DNA from: Roseibium algicola
GTDB taxonomy: Bacteria > Pseudomonadota > Alphaproteobacteria > Rhizobiales > Stappiaceae
Assembly (NCBI RefSeq): GCF_001999245.1
Contig: NZ_CP019630.1
Coordinates: forward strand, 3,625,001 to 3,689,000
DNA: 64,000 bases
Reading direction: 5' to 3'
Part shown: positions 25,357 through 35,228 of the stretch, in pieces
Position numbering within the stretch: the first letter of the stretch is position 1
Layout: every line of letters starts with the position of its first letter
Program-made: the position numbers and the translations under genes
Notes under the pieces: generated by a model
What the model saw: the letters and a program-made list of their open reading frames with translations, nothing else
Database searches by the model: none
Told to the model about the DNA's origin: nothing

Positions 25357-26160
25357 CTACCCAGCGTCCCGTTGGGCAATCCAGTCGTGATCCGGATGGT
25401 TCTGGAAGCGCCACTTGCGCATCGGGCCGGCCATGACGTTCAGATAATACATCTCGTAGCCGTAGGGCGCGCCGCAGGGGTGATGGCCCTTGGGGACCAG
25501 CACCACGTCGCCATCGGCAACAGCCATTGTCTCGTCCAGCTCGCTGTCCTCGGTGAAAACGCGCTGGAACCCGAAACCCTGTTTCGGGTTCAGGCGGTGG
25601 TAGTAGGTCTCTTCCAGATAGGTCATGTCCGGAAAGTTGTCTTCGTCGTGCCGGTGCGGCGGGTAGGACGACCAGTTGCCCTGGGGTGTGAACACTTCCG
25701 TCACCAGCAGGCTGTCGGCGATATCGCTTTCTTCCATCGCAATCGGGTGGATATAGCGGGTGTTCGCTCCCTTGCCGCGTTCCACCTGGCCGATGTCCGT
25801 GATCACACGGGCCTTGTAGTTGCCCTTGCCGGGGGCGGTGCAGACCGCCAGAACGCAGTCGGTTGTCGCCGTTGCGGACCAGCTGCTGCCGTTGGGCACA
25901 TAGACGCAATGCGGCTTCTTGCGCTCGAACACGCTCATCCTGTCGCCCAGCTCACCAAAGCTTTCATCTCCAGCGGAAATTGACGCCTTGCCTTCCACGA
26001 GGACAAGGATGACTTCCTTGTCACCGGTTTCTTCCGATGCAGACTGTCCCGCTTCCAGATGATACAGGCCGAAGCCGACATAGCCCCACCTGGCGCTTTC
26101 AGGCGTGATGTCGTGCACCTTGCCGGAGGTGCCGGACGGTTTGACGAGAAGATGGCTCAT
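25357..26160 (-). CDS. iolB: 5-deoxy-glucuronate isomerase
   Basis: 267 residues, bicupin. The metal site motif [20 protein letters not shown] (about 170-189) and the later [20 protein letters not shown] are typical IolB. It converts 5-deoxy-glucuronate to 2-deoxy-5-keto-gluconate, the substrate of IolC. Its ATG overlaps the iolE stop (ATGA). Last gene of the iolCDEB unit. Confidence 0.93.
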   Translation of the reverse strand: MSHLLVKPSGTSGKVHDITPESARWGYVGFGLYHLEAGQSASEETGDKEVILVLVEGKASISAGDESFGELGDRMSVFERKKPHCVYVPNGSSWSATATTDCVLAVCTAPGKGNYKARVITDIGQVERGKGANTRYIHPIAMEESDIADSLLVTEVFTPQGNWSSYPPHRHDEDNFPDMTYLEETYYHRLNPKQGFGFQRVFTEDSELDETMAVADGDVVLVPKGHHPCGAPYGYEMYYLNVMAGPMRKWRFQNHPDHDWIAQRDAG

Positions 26161-27053
26161 GTCAAATCCACTTCCTTTGCGAGTTGCTTGAGAGTCTTGA
26201 GGCCGAGGCTCTGATACTGGAACGGATTGCGGACTTCCGGGTCCTGCTCTGCCTCGATAACGATCCAGCCTTCGTAGCCGGTATCCTTCAGGATCTGGAG
26301 AAGAGGTTTGAAATCAACGCCGCCTTCCTCGTCACCCGGCACGGTGAAGACGCCGGCACGGACGCCGTCCATGAAGGACTTCTTGTCTTCGCGGATATCC
26401 TTCATCACGGCAGGCCGAACGTTCTTGGCATGGAAATGCTTCACGCGGGCAGCGTGTTTTTCCAGAACCGGCGCCGGATCCTGACCATTGCTGCCGAAAT
26501 AGCAATGACCGGCATCAAACAGCAACTTGGTCGCCGGGCCGGTGGCATCCATGAAGGCGTCGATTTCCGCCGGTGTCTCGACCACAGTGCCCATGTGGTG
26601 GTGGTAGACAAGGTCGATGCCCTGGCTTGCGCAGAAGGCCGCGAGTTCCTCGATCTTGGCGCCGAAGGCTTTCATCTCTTCTGCGGTCAGAACCGGGCTG
26701 GTGTTGATGTCAACCTGAGAGCCCTGAATGGTGTTGGAGGTCTCGCAGGCAATGCAGACCTTGCAGCCATTGTGTTTCAACTTGTCCAGATGCGGCTGAA
26801 TGGCCTTCTTTTCGGCCTCGACCGACTGGGCCAGCAGGTTGAGCGAGTACCAGCCGGAAATGAACTTGAGCCCATGGCCGCCCAGAAGCTGTTTCAGCTC
26901 TTCCTGATCGTTCGGCCAGCGGTGGCCGTTCTCGATACCGTCAAAGCCGATTTCGGAAGCTTCCGACAGGATCTGCTCGGTCGGAATATGTGCGCCAAGG
27001 GTCTGGTCGTCATCATTGGCCCAGGCGATCGGGTTGGTGCCGTAAAGGATCAT
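26157..27053 (-). CDS. iolE: Myo-inosose-2 dehydratase
   Basis: 298 residues from the ATG at 27053 ([20 protein letters not shown] 8 bases upstream); an in-frame start seven codons earlier is less likely. TIM-barrel xylose-isomerase-like fold with the metal residues in [34 protein letters not shown] and [10 protein letters not shown], and the C-terminal [10 protein letters not shown]. It dehydrates 2-keto-myo-inositol. A 200-bp gap with a palindromic repeat separates it from iolD. Confidence 0.93.
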   Translation of the reverse strand: MILYGTNPIAWANDDDQTLGAHIPTEQILSEASEIGFDGIENGHRWPNDQEELKQLLGGHGLKFISGWYSLNLLAQSVEAEKKAIQPHLDKLKHNGCKVCIACETSNTIQGSQVDINTSPVLTAEEMKAFGAKIEELAAFCASQGIDLVYHHHMGTVVETPAEIDAFMDATGPATKLLFDAGHCYFGSNGQDPAPVLEKHAARVKHFHAKNVRPAVMKDIREDKKSFMDGVRAGVFTVPGDEEGGVDFKPLLQILKDTGYEGWIVIEAEQDPEVRNPFQYQSLGLKTLKQLAKEVDLT

Positions 27054-27104
27054 GTCTGTTGTCCTGTAACGCATTGGAGCGTTGGAGTTGATCGTAACTT
27101 TCGA

Positions 27105-27213
27105 ACCTCATCCTGAGGAAGCGCTTCAGCGCTGTCTCGAAGGATGGGCCACTTGTTCGGTATATGCCGCCCATCCTTCGAGACGGACCTGACGGTCCTC
27201 CTCAGGATGAGGT
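27105..27213. repeat. Palindromic dispersed repeat (CCTCATCCTGAGG family), copy in the iolD-iolE gap
   Basis: Outer ends ACCTCATCCTGAGG (27105-27118) and CCTCAGGATGAGGT (27200-27213) are exact reverse complements; inside, GTCTCGAAGGATGGGC and GCCCATCCTTCGAGAC also pair. The whole element could fold into one long hairpin in the iolD-iolE intergenic transcript. Confidence 0.75.
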
Positions 27214-27254
27214 GTGACTGGGTGGAAAAGCTGGGCTGGTGTTCTGCTTTCCCC

Positions 27255-29096
27255 TCAATCGACCAGGTTCTGGTGCTTCAAAGCGTCGACATAGCCCTCA
27301 CGGGCCTTGTTGACTTCGGTCCGCTCAGAAACCTCCGGCACGGCGACGTCCCACCAGTGACCGCCACCGTTCTCGCCTGGCCCATGCATCGGGTCCGTGT
27401 CGATGACGATTACCGTCGGAATGGCCCGGTCCTTTGCGGCGAGGATCTGCGCTTCCAGGTCGGAGATGTCCTTTGCCTTTACCGCGTGGGCGCCCATGGC
27501 GGCCGCGTGGGCGACGAAGTCGATCGCCGGCTGCGCCTCGACATTGCAGTTTTGATAGAGGTTGTTGAACTGGTTGCCGCCGGTGCCCATCTGCAGCCGA
27601 TTGATGCAGCCGTAGCCGCGGTTGTCCGTGAGTACCACCGTGAACGGCACCCGCCTCATGACGGCGGTCGCAAGTTCCGAGTTGGCCATCATGTAGGAGC
27701 CGTCACCGACGAAGCAGACGACATCCCGCTCCGGCTGCGCCAGCTTGATGCCCATGGCACCGGCAATCTCGTAGCCCATGCAGGAATAGCCGTATTCCAT
27801 GTGATAGCCACCCTGCGGCGCCTGCCACAGAAGCTTCAGGGCGCCCGGCATGGTGCCGGCCGCGCACATGGCGATGGTCTTTTCCGAACACGTCCGCTGC
27901 ACCGCGCCGATGACTTCGGCGTCGAGCGGCAGGTAACCTTCCGGCACATCGGTCCGCGCACTGCAGTGGGCATCGACCTTCGCCAGCCAGTCAAGACGGG
28001 ACTGCGGATTGAAAGCCGATTTTGTCTCTGAGCCAAGGGCCGCTGAGATCTTCTCCAGAGACACCTTCGCATCGCCGATGACGCCGACGGCGCCATGCTT
28101 CAAGGCGTCGTAGCCCTGGACGTTGATGGAGACGAGCTTGCGGCCCGGTTCCTTGAAGAGCGCCCAGGAGCCGGTGGTGAAGTCCTGGAAACGGGTGCCG
28201 ATGCCGATGACGAGGTCTGCGCTTTCGGCGATCTCGTTGGCGCAGGCCGAGCCGTCGACCCCGGCAGTGCCGAAGTTCATCGGATGAGACTGCGCCAGCG
28301 CCGACTTGCCCGCCTGGGTCTCGATCACTGGAATGCCGTGCCTGGTCGCAAACGCGCCGAGGGTTTCCTCTGCCTGCGAGTAGATCACCCCGCCGCCGCA
28401 AACCAGAACCGGGTTCTTTGCGGATTTGATGAGGGCGACAACATCGGCGATGTCCCGGCTGTCGGGTTCCGGGCGACGGATGCGCCAGACCTTCGGCTCG
28501 AAGAAGCTTGCCGGATAATCGAAGGCTTCTGCCTGCGTGTCCTGGCAGAACGCCAGGGTCACAGGGCCGCAATTGACCGGATCGGTCATCACGCGGAAGG
28601 CGCGCGGCAGGGCCGTCAGCAGGTGTTCCGGGCGGCTGATGCGGTCGAAGTAGCGCGATACCGGACGGAAGCAGTCATTGGCCGAAACCGTGCCGTCGTC
28701 GAAATCCTCCACCTGCTGCAGCACCGGGTCGGGTGCCCGATTGGCAAAGACATCGCCGGGGATCAGCAACACCGGCAGGCGGTTCACATGGGCAAGGGCT
28801 GCGGCGGTCACCATGTTGGTGGCGCCGGGGCCAATGGACGAGGTGACGGCCATTGCCCGTGTGCGCTTCTTGGCCTTGGCATAGGCGATGGCCGTATGGG
28901 CCATGGTCTGCTCGTTCTGGCCGCGCCAGGTCGGCAGGGCATTGCCCGCCCGCTCCAGCGCTTCGCCGAGACCGGCAACATTGCCGTGGCCGAAGATTGC
29001 CCAGATGCCGTCGATGAAACGCTCGCCGTCCTCGGTCATTTGCGCGGAGATATACCGCACCATGGCCTGGGCGGCGGTGAGACGGATCGTGCTCAT
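27255..29096 (-). CDS. iolD: 3D-(3,5/4)-trihydroxycyclohexane-1,2-dione hydrolase (ThDP enzyme)
   Basis: 613 residues from the ATG at 29096 (MSTIRLTAAQAMVRYI), which overlaps the iolC stop as ATGA. An acetolactate-synthase-like enzyme: N-terminal ThDP domain with the catalytic-type region FIDGIWAIFGHGNVAGLGEA, then ATNMVTAAALAHVNRLPVLL; C-terminal cofactor motif GDGSYMMANSEL with TDNRGYGCIN about 25 residues later. It opens the cyclohexanedione ring in inositol breakdown. A longer upstream reading frame lies inside iolC. Confidence 0.93.
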   Translation of the reverse strand: MSTIRLTAAQAMVRYISAQMTEDGERFIDGIWAIFGHGNVAGLGEALERAGNALPTWRGQNEQTMAHTAIAYAKAKKRTRAMAVTSSIGPGATNMVTAAALAHVNRLPVLLIPGDVFANRAPDPVLQQVEDFDDGTVSANDCFRPVSRYFDRISRPEHLLTALPRAFRVMTDPVNCGPVTLAFCQDTQAEAFDYPASFFEPKVWRIRRPEPDSRDIADVVALIKSAKNPVLVCGGGVIYSQAEETLGAFATRHGIPVIETQAGKSALAQSHPMNFGTAGVDGSACANEIAESADLVIGIGTRFQDFTTGSWALFKEPGRKLVSINVQGYDALKHGAVGVIGDAKVSLEKISAALGSETKSAFNPQSRLDWLAKVDAHCSARTDVPEGYLPLDAEVIGAVQRTCSEKTIAMCAAGTMPGALKLLWQAPQGGYHMEYGYSCMGYEIAGAMGIKLAQPERDVVCFVGDGSYMMANSELATAVMRRVPFTVVLTDNRGYGCINRLQMGTGGNQFNNLYQNCNVEAQPAIDFVAHAAAMGAHAVKAKDISDLEAQILAAKDRAIPTVIVIDTDPMHGPGENGGGHWWDVAVPEVSERTEVNKAREGYVDALKHQNLVD

Positions 29097-31051
29097 GCGG
29101 AAATTCCCTGGAGTTCGTTGACGTGTGCCTCGGTTCCGGCTTCTGCGCGCGCCGTGTCCCAGATGCTGCACAGGCGGGCGAAGCGGCTCACCATGTCGGC
29201 GACGGCAGCTTCGTCTGTCAATTCACCTGCCAGCCATTTGCGGGCTGCTTCGGCAAAAATCGTGCGGCCGACCGCAAAGCCCTTGACCAGCGGGAAGCGG
29301 GCCGCTTCGGCAAAACTCGCGGCGAGTTCCTCTTCCGGGGCATCAAGACCGAGCACCACGATGCCGCGGGTGTGAGGGTCGTTTTCGGAAATCGCGTCGC
29401 AAGCCTTCGCCCATGCTTCTGCCGAGGTCATGGGTTCCAGCTTCCACCAGTCCGGATAGATGCCGATCTCGTAGAAACGGCGGATGATATCTGCCGTGGT
29501 GTCGGCATCAACCGGACCAACCTTGGAGGGGATGATCTCCAGAAGCATTTCAAGCCGGTTGCGGCGGCAGGCGGCAAACAGCCGCTTCAGGACATCTTCC
29601 TGCTCGGCCTTCATCGCGTCGGTGTCATGCGGATGATAGAAGCACAGCACCTTGACCACATGCTCCGTCGGCCATTCGGCCAGGCCGCCGAAATCCGGAC
29701 CGATTTCCGGTTCCAGTGTCAGTGGCCGGGAGGTAGGCCACTCCACCGGATGACCGATCCAAAGCCCGGTTCCGGCGGCCCGATAAAGCGCCTCGCGGCC
29801 GTGTCGGCTGTCGCACAGAATGCCATAGCCCGGCTGGCCGTCTGCGACCGAAAGTGCCGCGTCGAGGCAGAGTTTCTTGAACGATCCGATCCGCTCGTGA
29901 CCGGCGTTGGCCGTATCGGCCATCTGTTCGAGCTGAATACGGTGGTCGAAGGCAAAGACACGCATGGTCGACCAGTCGCCGCCGTGCAGCCGGTGCCGGT
30001 TTGTGGACCAGTGGATCTGTTCCAGTTCCGGGTCCTTGCGCAGGGCCTTGTCCTTCACGCCCCGTTTCAGGAAGAACTGCAGCTCTCCCCAGCTCGGATA
30101 GGCCGGCGTGCAGCCGTGCCGGGAGACGGCAAACGCGCCGCAGGCGTTGGCATAGGTCAGGGCCGTGACCCAGTCTTCTCCGGTGATCCAGCCTTTCAGC
30201 AGCCCGGACATGAAGCCGTCGCCGGCCCCCAGAACGTTGAACACCTCAATCGGGAAGCCAGGGCCGGAAATGCCCTCGTCGAGGCTGTCGGGGATCGCGC
30301 CTTCGAAGGCGGTTGCCCCCATCGGTCCGCGCTTGCAGACCAGCGTCGCACCCGACACCTTGCGCACGTTGCGCAGTGCCTCGACCGTGTCCGTGGTTCC
30401 ACCGGCAATGTGGAATTCTTCTTCCGTGCCCACGATCAGGTCGAACAGATGCAGGCTCGATTGCAGCTTGGCCGTCACCTTGTCGGAGGCAATGAAGCGG
30501 TTCTCGCCGTCGCCGTGCCCCGACAGGCCCCAGAGGTTGGGGCGGTAGTCGATGTCGAGCGCGGTACGGCTGCCGTTTTCGCGGGCAAGCTTCAATGCCT
30601 TCAGAACGGCAGCTTCCGTTTGCGGATGGCTGAGGTGCGTGCCCGTGGCGACCACGGCCTTGGCCGAGGCAATGAACGCGGGATCGATATCATCTTCGCC
30701 AAGTGCCATGTCGGCGCAGTTCTCGCGGTAGAAGATCAGCGGGAACTGTTCCTGGTCGCGGATGCCGAGCAGCACGAGCGCGGTGAGCCGCTCCTTGTCG
30801 GTGATCACGCCTTGTGTGTCGACACCGTGCCGTTCCAGTTCCTCGCGGATGAAACGGCCCATGTGTTCGTCACCGACACGGGTGATCAGCGCGGATTTCA
30901 GGCCGAGCCGAGCCGTGCCGCAGGCCATGTTGGTGGGCGAGCCGCCGATATACTTGTTGAAGGACGCCATGTCCTCCAGACGGCCGCCAGCCTGGGCTCC
31001 GTAGAGGTCGACCGACGAGCGGCCTATCGTGATGACATCGAGTTTCTTCAC
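29093..31051 (-). CDS. iolC: 5-dehydro-2-deoxygluconokinase fused to a DUF2090 aldolase-like domain
   Basis: 652 residues. Residues about 1-320 are a PfkB kinase (MKKLDVITIGRSSVDLYGAQ, YIGGSPTNMACGTARLG, VFNVLGAGDGFMSG with the catalytic Asp). Residues about 345-640 are a DUF2090 domain (MRVFAFDHRIQLEQMADTAN, LLEIIPSKVG, GIVVLGLDAP), related to class I deoxy-sugar-phosphate aldolases. One protein may thus phosphorylate DKG and cleave DKGP; no separate iolJ gene is present here. The GTG at 31051 gives the usual IolC N-terminus and a GGA at suitable distance; a GTG two codons earlier is possible. Confidence 0.9.
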   Translation of the reverse strand: MKKLDVITIGRSSVDLYGAQAGGRLEDMASFNKYIGGSPTNMACGTARLGLKSALITRVGDEHMGRFIREELERHGVDTQGVITDKERLTALVLLGIRDQEQFPLIFYRENCADMALGEDDIDPAFIASAKAVVATGTHLSHPQTEAAVLKALKLARENGSRTALDIDYRPNLWGLSGHGDGENRFIASDKVTAKLQSSLHLFDLIVGTEEEFHIAGGTTDTVEALRNVRKVSGATLVCKRGPMGATAFEGAIPDSLDEGISGPGFPIEVFNVLGAGDGFMSGLLKGWITGEDWVTALTYANACGAFAVSRHGCTPAYPSWGELQFFLKRGVKDKALRKDPELEQIHWSTNRHRLHGGDWSTMRVFAFDHRIQLEQMADTANAGHERIGSFKKLCLDAALSVADGQPGYGILCDSRHGREALYRAAGTGLWIGHPVEWPTSRPLTLEPEIGPDFGGLAEWPTEHVVKVLCFYHPHDTDAMKAEQEDVLKRLFAACRRNRLEMLLEIIPSKVGPVDADTTADIIRRFYEIGIYPDWWKLEPMTSAEAWAKACDAISENDPHTRGIVVLGLDAPEEELAASFAEAARFPLVKGFAVGRTIFAEAARKWLAGELTDEAAVADMVSRFARLCSIWDTARAEAGTEAHVNELQGISA

Positions 31052-31079
31052 GTGCACATTCCGTTTTTGATTCAGCCCG

Positions 31080-31859
31080 TCAGATGGTGCCGCCGAGGGA
31101 GCCTTCCAGTTCCGCCAGTTCCTGGCCACCGGCCATCAGGTCCTGAAGTTCTTCCGCTTTTATGTCTCCGCGCTCTGCGGTGCCAAGCGTCTTGCCGCGG
31201 TTGAGCACCGTGAACCTGTCGCCCACGGCCATGGCATGGCGCACGTTGTGGGTGATGAAGACAACACCGATGCCTTTTTGGCGGACCTTGTCGATCGTCG
31301 CCAGCACGTTGGAGGTCTGGCGCACACCCAGGGCAGATGTCGGTTCGTCGAGGATCAACACCTTGGCCCCGAAGAAGACGGCGCGCGAGATGGCGACCGT
31401 CTGGCGTTCACCGCCCGACAATGTGCCGACCGCCTGGTCCGGCGAGCGCAGGTGAATGCCCATCTTGGCCATCTCGGTCATGGTGACTTCGTTGGCTTCG
31501 GAAAAATCGAAGAACTTGAACGGGCCGAAGCGCCTTTGCGGTTCGCGGCCCATCCAGAAGTTCCGGGTCACCGACATCAGCGGGATCATCGCCAGGTCCT
31601 GGTAGACGGTCGCGATGCCGGCTTCCATGGCGTCCCGCGGGCTGTTGAAGCTGACTTCCTTGCCTTCCATCAGGATCTTGCCCTTGGTCGGCTTGTGGAC
31701 GCCGGACATGGTCTTGATGAAGGTGGACTTGCCTGCGCCGTTGTCGCCCAGAAGGCAGTGGCATTCACCGGCCTTGACGGACACGGAGACTCCATTGAGG
31801 GCGATCACCGGGCCGAAGTGTTTTTCGATATCGACGAGTTCGATGAGGTTGTCGGACAT
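31080..31859 (-). CDS. Inositol-type ABC transporter ATP-binding protein (single-domain CUT2)
   Basis: 259 residues: a one-domain ATPase of the FrcA/IatA kind rather than the duplicated RbsA kind. Walker [12 protein letters not shown]-loop region [11 protein letters not shown], signature [15 protein letters not shown], Walker [14 protein letters not shown]-loop FITHNVRH. Lies between the permease gene (1 bp gap) and iolC (28 bp gap), so transport and catabolism are one unit. Myo-inositol as substrate is inferred from context. Confidence 0.87.
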   Translation of the reverse strand: MSDNLIELVDIEKHFGPVIALNGVSVSVKAGECHCLLGDNGAGKSTFIKTMSGVHKPTKGKILMEGKEVSFNSPRDAMEAGIATVYQDLAMIPLMSVTRNFWMGREPQRRFGPFKFFDFSEANEVTMTEMAKMGIHLRSPDQAVGTLSGGERQTVAISRAVFFGAKVLILDEPTSALGVRQTSNVLATIDKVRQKGIGVVFITHNVRHAMAVGDRFTVLNRGKTLGTAERGDIKAEELQDLMAGGQELAELEGSLGGTI

Positions 31860-31860
31860 C

Positions 31861-32988
31861 TTAGCGTTCCCCCGTGATCATGCGGCGGATGTAGGTGTTG
31901 AGGATCACGGCGAGCAGCAGGATTACGCCGAGGAAAACCCGGAAGAGCGAGCTTTCGACCCCGGCGAAGAAGAGGCCTTGCTGAACGACGCCGAAGATCA
32001 GTGCGCCAAGCGCCGCGCCTACCACCGAACCGTAGCCGCCGGTGAGAAGTGCGCCGCCGATCACCACGGAAATGATGGCTTCGAATTCCTTCAGGAGGCC
32101 GCGGTCAGCTGCGGCCGAGCCGAATTCCATCACCTGACAGGTGGCGAAAATAGTGGCGCAGAAGGCGGAGAACATGAACATCAGGATCTTGACCCGGTTC
32201 ACGGGCACGCCGACGTAGCGGGCAGCCTGGGCGTCGCCGCCGGCGGCGAAGATCCAGTTGCCGAAGCGGGTGCGGGTGAGCAGGACATGGCCGAACACAA
32301 TCAAGATGATTGCCCAGATCATCAGCATCGGAATGCCTTCGACCACCGGAAGTCCTGCTTTCGGGCCGGCAACGAACTTGCCGACAATGCCGAGATCGGC
32401 CAGCCAGACAAAGAGGCCGGAAAAGACCTTGCCGCCGAAAAGCCATGCGATCGGATCACCTTCCGCCGCTTCACGCACGCCGCCGATGATGGTCTTGCGG
32501 GTGGTGGCGATGGAAATGAAGATCGTCAGACCGCGCAGAATGTAGAGGAAGGCGAGGGTGACGATGAAGGAGGGCAAGCCGGTCTTGATGACCAGGTATC
32601 CGTTGAGCCCGCCAATGGCCAGCGCCATGGCAAATGCGACCAGGATACCGAACCATGCGGGGAACCCCCACTGAACAGTGAAGAGCGCGATGATGACGCC
32701 GGAAAAGCCGATCATCGAGCCGACGGAGAGGTCGAACTCTCCCGCGATCATCAAAAGGCAGGCGCCGACGGCGATGATGGCGAACTGGGCAGAGACTGTG
32801 CCCCAGTTGATGATGCCTTCCGGGGCAAACATGCCGCTGTCGCTGGCGATGCCGAGGAAGAACATGAATACGAGAATAGTGCCGCAGATCGCGCCCAGCT
32901 CCGGGCGGATCAGGGCCTTGCGCATGGGCGACATTTCGCGGATGCGCTCGTCTTTCCGAGGGGCGGCTGCCGATTGTGTCTCAGCCAT
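31861..32988 (-). CDS. Inositol-type ABC transporter permease (BPD_transp_2)
   Basis: 375 residues with about ten hydrophobic helices of the RbsC/FrcC class ([60 protein letters not shown]). The N-terminal 25 residues are a polar cytoplasmic tail. Preceded by GGAGGAG. It forms the homodimeric channel working with the adjacent ATPase and binding protein. Confidence 0.88.
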   Translation of the reverse strand: MAETQSAAAPRKDERIREMSPMRKALIRPELGAICGTILVFMFFLGIASDSGMFAPEGIINWGTVSAQFAIIAVGACLLMIAGEFDLSVGSMIGFSGVIIALFTVQWGFPAWFGILVAFAMALAIGGLNGYLVIKTGLPSFIVTLAFLYILRGLTIFISIATTRKTIIGGVREAAEGDPIAWLFGGKVFSGLFVWLADLGIVGKFVAGPKAGLPVVEGIPMLMIWAIILIVFGHVLLTRTRFGNWIFAAGGDAQAARYVGVPVNRVKILMFMFSAFCATIFATCQVMEFGSAAADRGLLKEFEAIISVVIGGALLTGGYGSVVGAALGALIFGVVQQGLFFAGVESSLFRVFLGVILLLAVILNTYIRRMITGER

Positions 32989-33105
32989 AGGTCTCCTCCT
33001 GCGTGCCGGGGTGGCCGGCCGCGTCCAGTATGCGGCCCGGCCGCAGAACAGTGTTCTGGAATTCAGCGCTTACCCTTCGGGGTGCGCGAGCGTGTCAGTT
33101 GCAAG

Positions 33106-33151
33106 GGAGAGGCGGAAGGCCGCCTCTCCACAGGGCCGCGCCTGGCGGCCC
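33106..33151 (-). terminator. Double stem-loop between the binding-protein and permease genes
   Basis: First hairpin read on the minus strand: GGGCCGC/GCGGCCC (33133-33151). Second: a perfect 10-bp stem GGAGAGGCGG/CCGCCTCTCC with 4-base loop (33106-33129). Both lie within 55 bp of the binding-protein stop and before the permease gene. No T run, so differential mRNA stability or partial termination is likely. Confidence 0.55.
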
Positions 33152-33157
33152 TTCAGT

Positions 33158-34099
33158 TTAGCGGTATTCGCCGGCGTATTTTTCCACCAGGGCAATGTTG
33201 CCCTTGGTCACGAAACCCGGGCCGGAGTTGATGGAGTTGCCCGGAACCACGCCGTAACGAGCCAGGTTCGTCAGGATGACGACCGGCAGGTAGCCCTGCA
33301 GGTAAGGCTGCTGGTCGATGGCAAAGGCGATCACGTCGCCTTTGATGGCTTCAGCGATTTCACCGGAAAGGTCAAAGGTGCCGAAGTGGATGGTGCCGGA
33401 CTTGCCCATGTCTTCCAGCGCAGCCAGCGTCGGATGCGCAGAGGTCGGGCCGAGGGTCAGGACGCCATTGGTGTCCGGGTTGCCCTGCAGGTAGGCCATG
33501 ACCTTGGACTTGATTTCAGCCGGGTCCTGGCCACTGTCGATCATCTGGCCGCCCAGTTCGACGCCCAGTGCATCAGCATAGCCCTGGCAACGTTCAACCG
33601 AAGCCGGGTTGGTGATGTAGTGGTTCACACAAAGGAAGCTGGTGACGCCGGCCGCCTTGGCCTTTTCACCTGCACCCTTGCCGGCATCGTATTCCGGCTG
33701 GCCGACATGCATCAGAGCGCCGATTTTCTTGGACTGCTCTTCAGTGCCGGAGTTGATGGTGATGACCGGAATGCCCTTGGCGACCGCGTTGGACAGCGGG
33801 CCGCTCAGAACGTCGTAGTCGGCGATCGTCGCGATGATGCCGTTCGGGTTGGACGCAGCAGCCTGTTCGATGATGCGAGCCATGTCGGCAAGATCACCTG
33901 TCGGCGGGTTGCGGTATTCCACTTCAACGCCCATCTGGCCACCGGCAACGGTGATGGCGTTCTTGATCGTGTTCCACCAGCTGTCGCTGTCCGGTGCATG
34001 GCTGACCAGAACGAAACGTTCGCCATCAGCGGAGGCCGGAGCGGCAAGGCCGGTAAAGGCAACGGCGGCAGCCGCCATTGCAATAAGTGTCTTCTTCAT
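33158..34099 (-). CDS. Inositol-type ABC transporter, periplasmic binding protein
   Basis: 313 residues from the ATG at 34099, preceded by GGAGGAA. Signal peptide (MKKTLIAMAAAAVAFTGLAA, cleavage near ASA-DGERF). A ribose-type (PBP type 1) fold: FVLVSHAPDSDSWWNTIKNA, then ARIIEQAAASNPNGIIATIA, IPVITINSGTEE and GYADALGVELGG. The ATPase, permease and iol genes follow, and an IolR-type palindrome lies upstream, so myo-inositol or a close relative is the expected ligand. Confidence 0.87.
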   Translation of the reverse strand: MKKTLIAMAAAAVAFTGLAAPASADGERFVLVSHAPDSDSWWNTIKNAITVAGGQMGVEVEYRNPPTGDLADMARIIEQAAASNPNGIIATIADYDVLSGPLSNAVAKGIPVITINSGTEEQSKKIGALMHVGQPEYDAGKGAGEKAKAAGVTSFLCVNHYITNPASVERCQGYADALGVELGGQMIDSGQDPAEIKSKVMAYLQGNPDTNGVLTLGPTSAHPTLAALEDMGKSGTIHFGTFDLSGEIAEAIKGDVIAFAIDQQPYLQGYLPVVILTNLARYGVVPGNSINSGPGFVTKGNIALVEKYAGEYR

Positions 34100-34193
34100 G
34101 GTGTTCCTCCCAGAACGTGGACCGCGGGCCTCGAACAATCCCACCCGCGTCATCAGAAGTCTGTGGCGGCTCGGGATCGCCGTTGCCGCATTT

Positions 34194-34207
34194 GGAATAT
34201 AAATTCC
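34194..34207. promoter_or_regulatory. IolR-type operator GGAATATAAATTCC
   Basis: GGAA-N6-TTCC, extended to the 16-bp palindrome TGGAATATAAATTCCA (34193-34208), about 95 bp upstream of the binding-protein start. GGAA-N6-TTCC is the reported core recognised by IolR of Sinorhizobium meliloti. Confidence 0.65.
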
Positions 34208-34244
34208 ATTTTTATCGAAGCGCAACAGATTTTTTCCAGAAAGA

Positions 34245-35111
34245 TCACAGCCTGTTCCGTTGAGCCCCCACGGAAACGGCCAGGGCAATGGCCAGGGAGA
34301 GACTTGCGGACAGCGCCCGGAACGCGCCTACGTCCAGTTCCGATACCAGTAGCTGGATTGCTTTCAGGCGCGCGAGCGGGCTGGTCACGACATCCGTAAT
34401 CGCGACAATGTCAGCGCCGCTGGCACGGGCCTTGGTGGCCATGTCGATGGTCATTTCCGTGTACGGGGCGAAGGTCACCGCGATGACCGCGTCGTTCGGC
34501 CGGATCAGGTGTTCCATGTTGATGTTGGCGATGCCTGAATGGAGAACCGCCGGCACGTCCATCTTTTCGAAGGCATAGGCAAGATACGACGTGACCGGGA
34601 AGGCTCTGCGGAAGCCGATCATGTGAATCGTCTCGGCACGGGCCAGCACATCGACTGCCTGTTGAAGCGCGGTCGGGTCGACGGTTGTCAGCAGGTTTTC
34701 CAGCGAAGAACGGCCAACCTCGACGAATTCGGCCAAGAGCGCAGAAGGGGACTCGGTGCCGTGCTCGCGCAGTTTGGCGAGGCGGGTGGCGTAGTCCGGC
34801 CATTTCTGGGAATAGTCCGAGCGGAACAGTTTCTGCATTTGCGAAAAACCGGAAAAGCCCATTTCCTGGCAGAAACGCATCACGGCGGACGGCTGAACGT
34901 CGGCGCCTTCGGCAAGTTCGGCAACCGTGGAAACCGCCACCTTGTCCGGATTGGCGGCGATGTAGTTCGCGAATTGTTTCAGGCGCTTGGGCAGTCTTTC
35001 GGCGGTGCTGCCGAGCCGGGCAAAAAACGCATCGATCGACTGCGGCGGCGCAAGGATTTCGGCGGTGGCGAGATTGGGTTCATTTTCTGGATCGGGCGAG
35101 GCGTCATTCAT
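34245..35111 (-). CDS. iolR: RpiR-family repressor of inositol catabolism
   Basis: 288 residues. Residues about 35-110 form the HTH_6 domain (RLPKRLKQFANYIAANPDKV, TVAELAEGADVQPSAVMRFC); residues about 135-265 form a SIS sugar-phosphate isomerase domain (ETIHMIGFRRAFPVTSYLAY, AVIAVTFAPYTEMTIDMATK, VAITDVVTSPLA). Placed upstream of and co-oriented with the transporter-iolCDEB genes, and divergent from iolG. Presumed to respond to 2-deoxy-5-keto-gluconate-6-phosphate or a similar intermediate, as known for the family. Confidence 0.88.
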   Translation of the reverse strand: MNDASPDPENEPNLATAEILAPPQSIDAFFARLGSTAERLPKRLKQFANYIAANPDKVAVSTVAELAEGADVQPSAVMRFCQEMGFSGFSQMQKLFRSDYSQKWPDYATRLAKLREHGTESPSALLAEFVEVGRSSLENLLTTVDPTALQQAVDVLARAETIHMIGFRRAFPVTSYLAYAFEKMDVPAVLHSGIANINMEHLIRPNDAVIAVTFAPYTEMTIDMATKARASGADIVAITDVVTSPLARLKAIQLLVSELDVGAFRALSASLSLAIALAVSVGAQRNRL

Positions 35112-35157
35112 TGTCTTCTTCTTTTCCGGCTTGACACATTCCGTCGAAAATGATTTT

Positions 35158-35171
35158 GGAATTTTTATTCT
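35158..35171. promoter_or_regulatory. Near-consensus IolR operator between iolR and iolG
   Basis: GGAATTTTTATTCT fits GGAA-N6-TTCC with one change in the last base. It lies in the 117-bp divergent region, about 60 bp before iolG and 50 bp before iolR. A TTGACA element is at 35131-35136. Confidence 0.5.
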
Positions 35172-35228
35172 AAATTGGCAAGCGCTGGTTCAAACCGCTC
35201 TGCCACATGTCATCCGGGAGGAAGTATC

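Noticed and set aside
29123..31204. 693-codon plus-strand open frame opposite iolC
   Set aside because: Exact shadow of the iolC coding region with no recognisable domain of its own.
35190..35203. Possible fourth AglR operator (TCAAACCGCTCTGC) before iolG
   Set aside because: Three mismatches to the 14-bp core and no symmetry; the IolR-type site nearby explains the promoter better.
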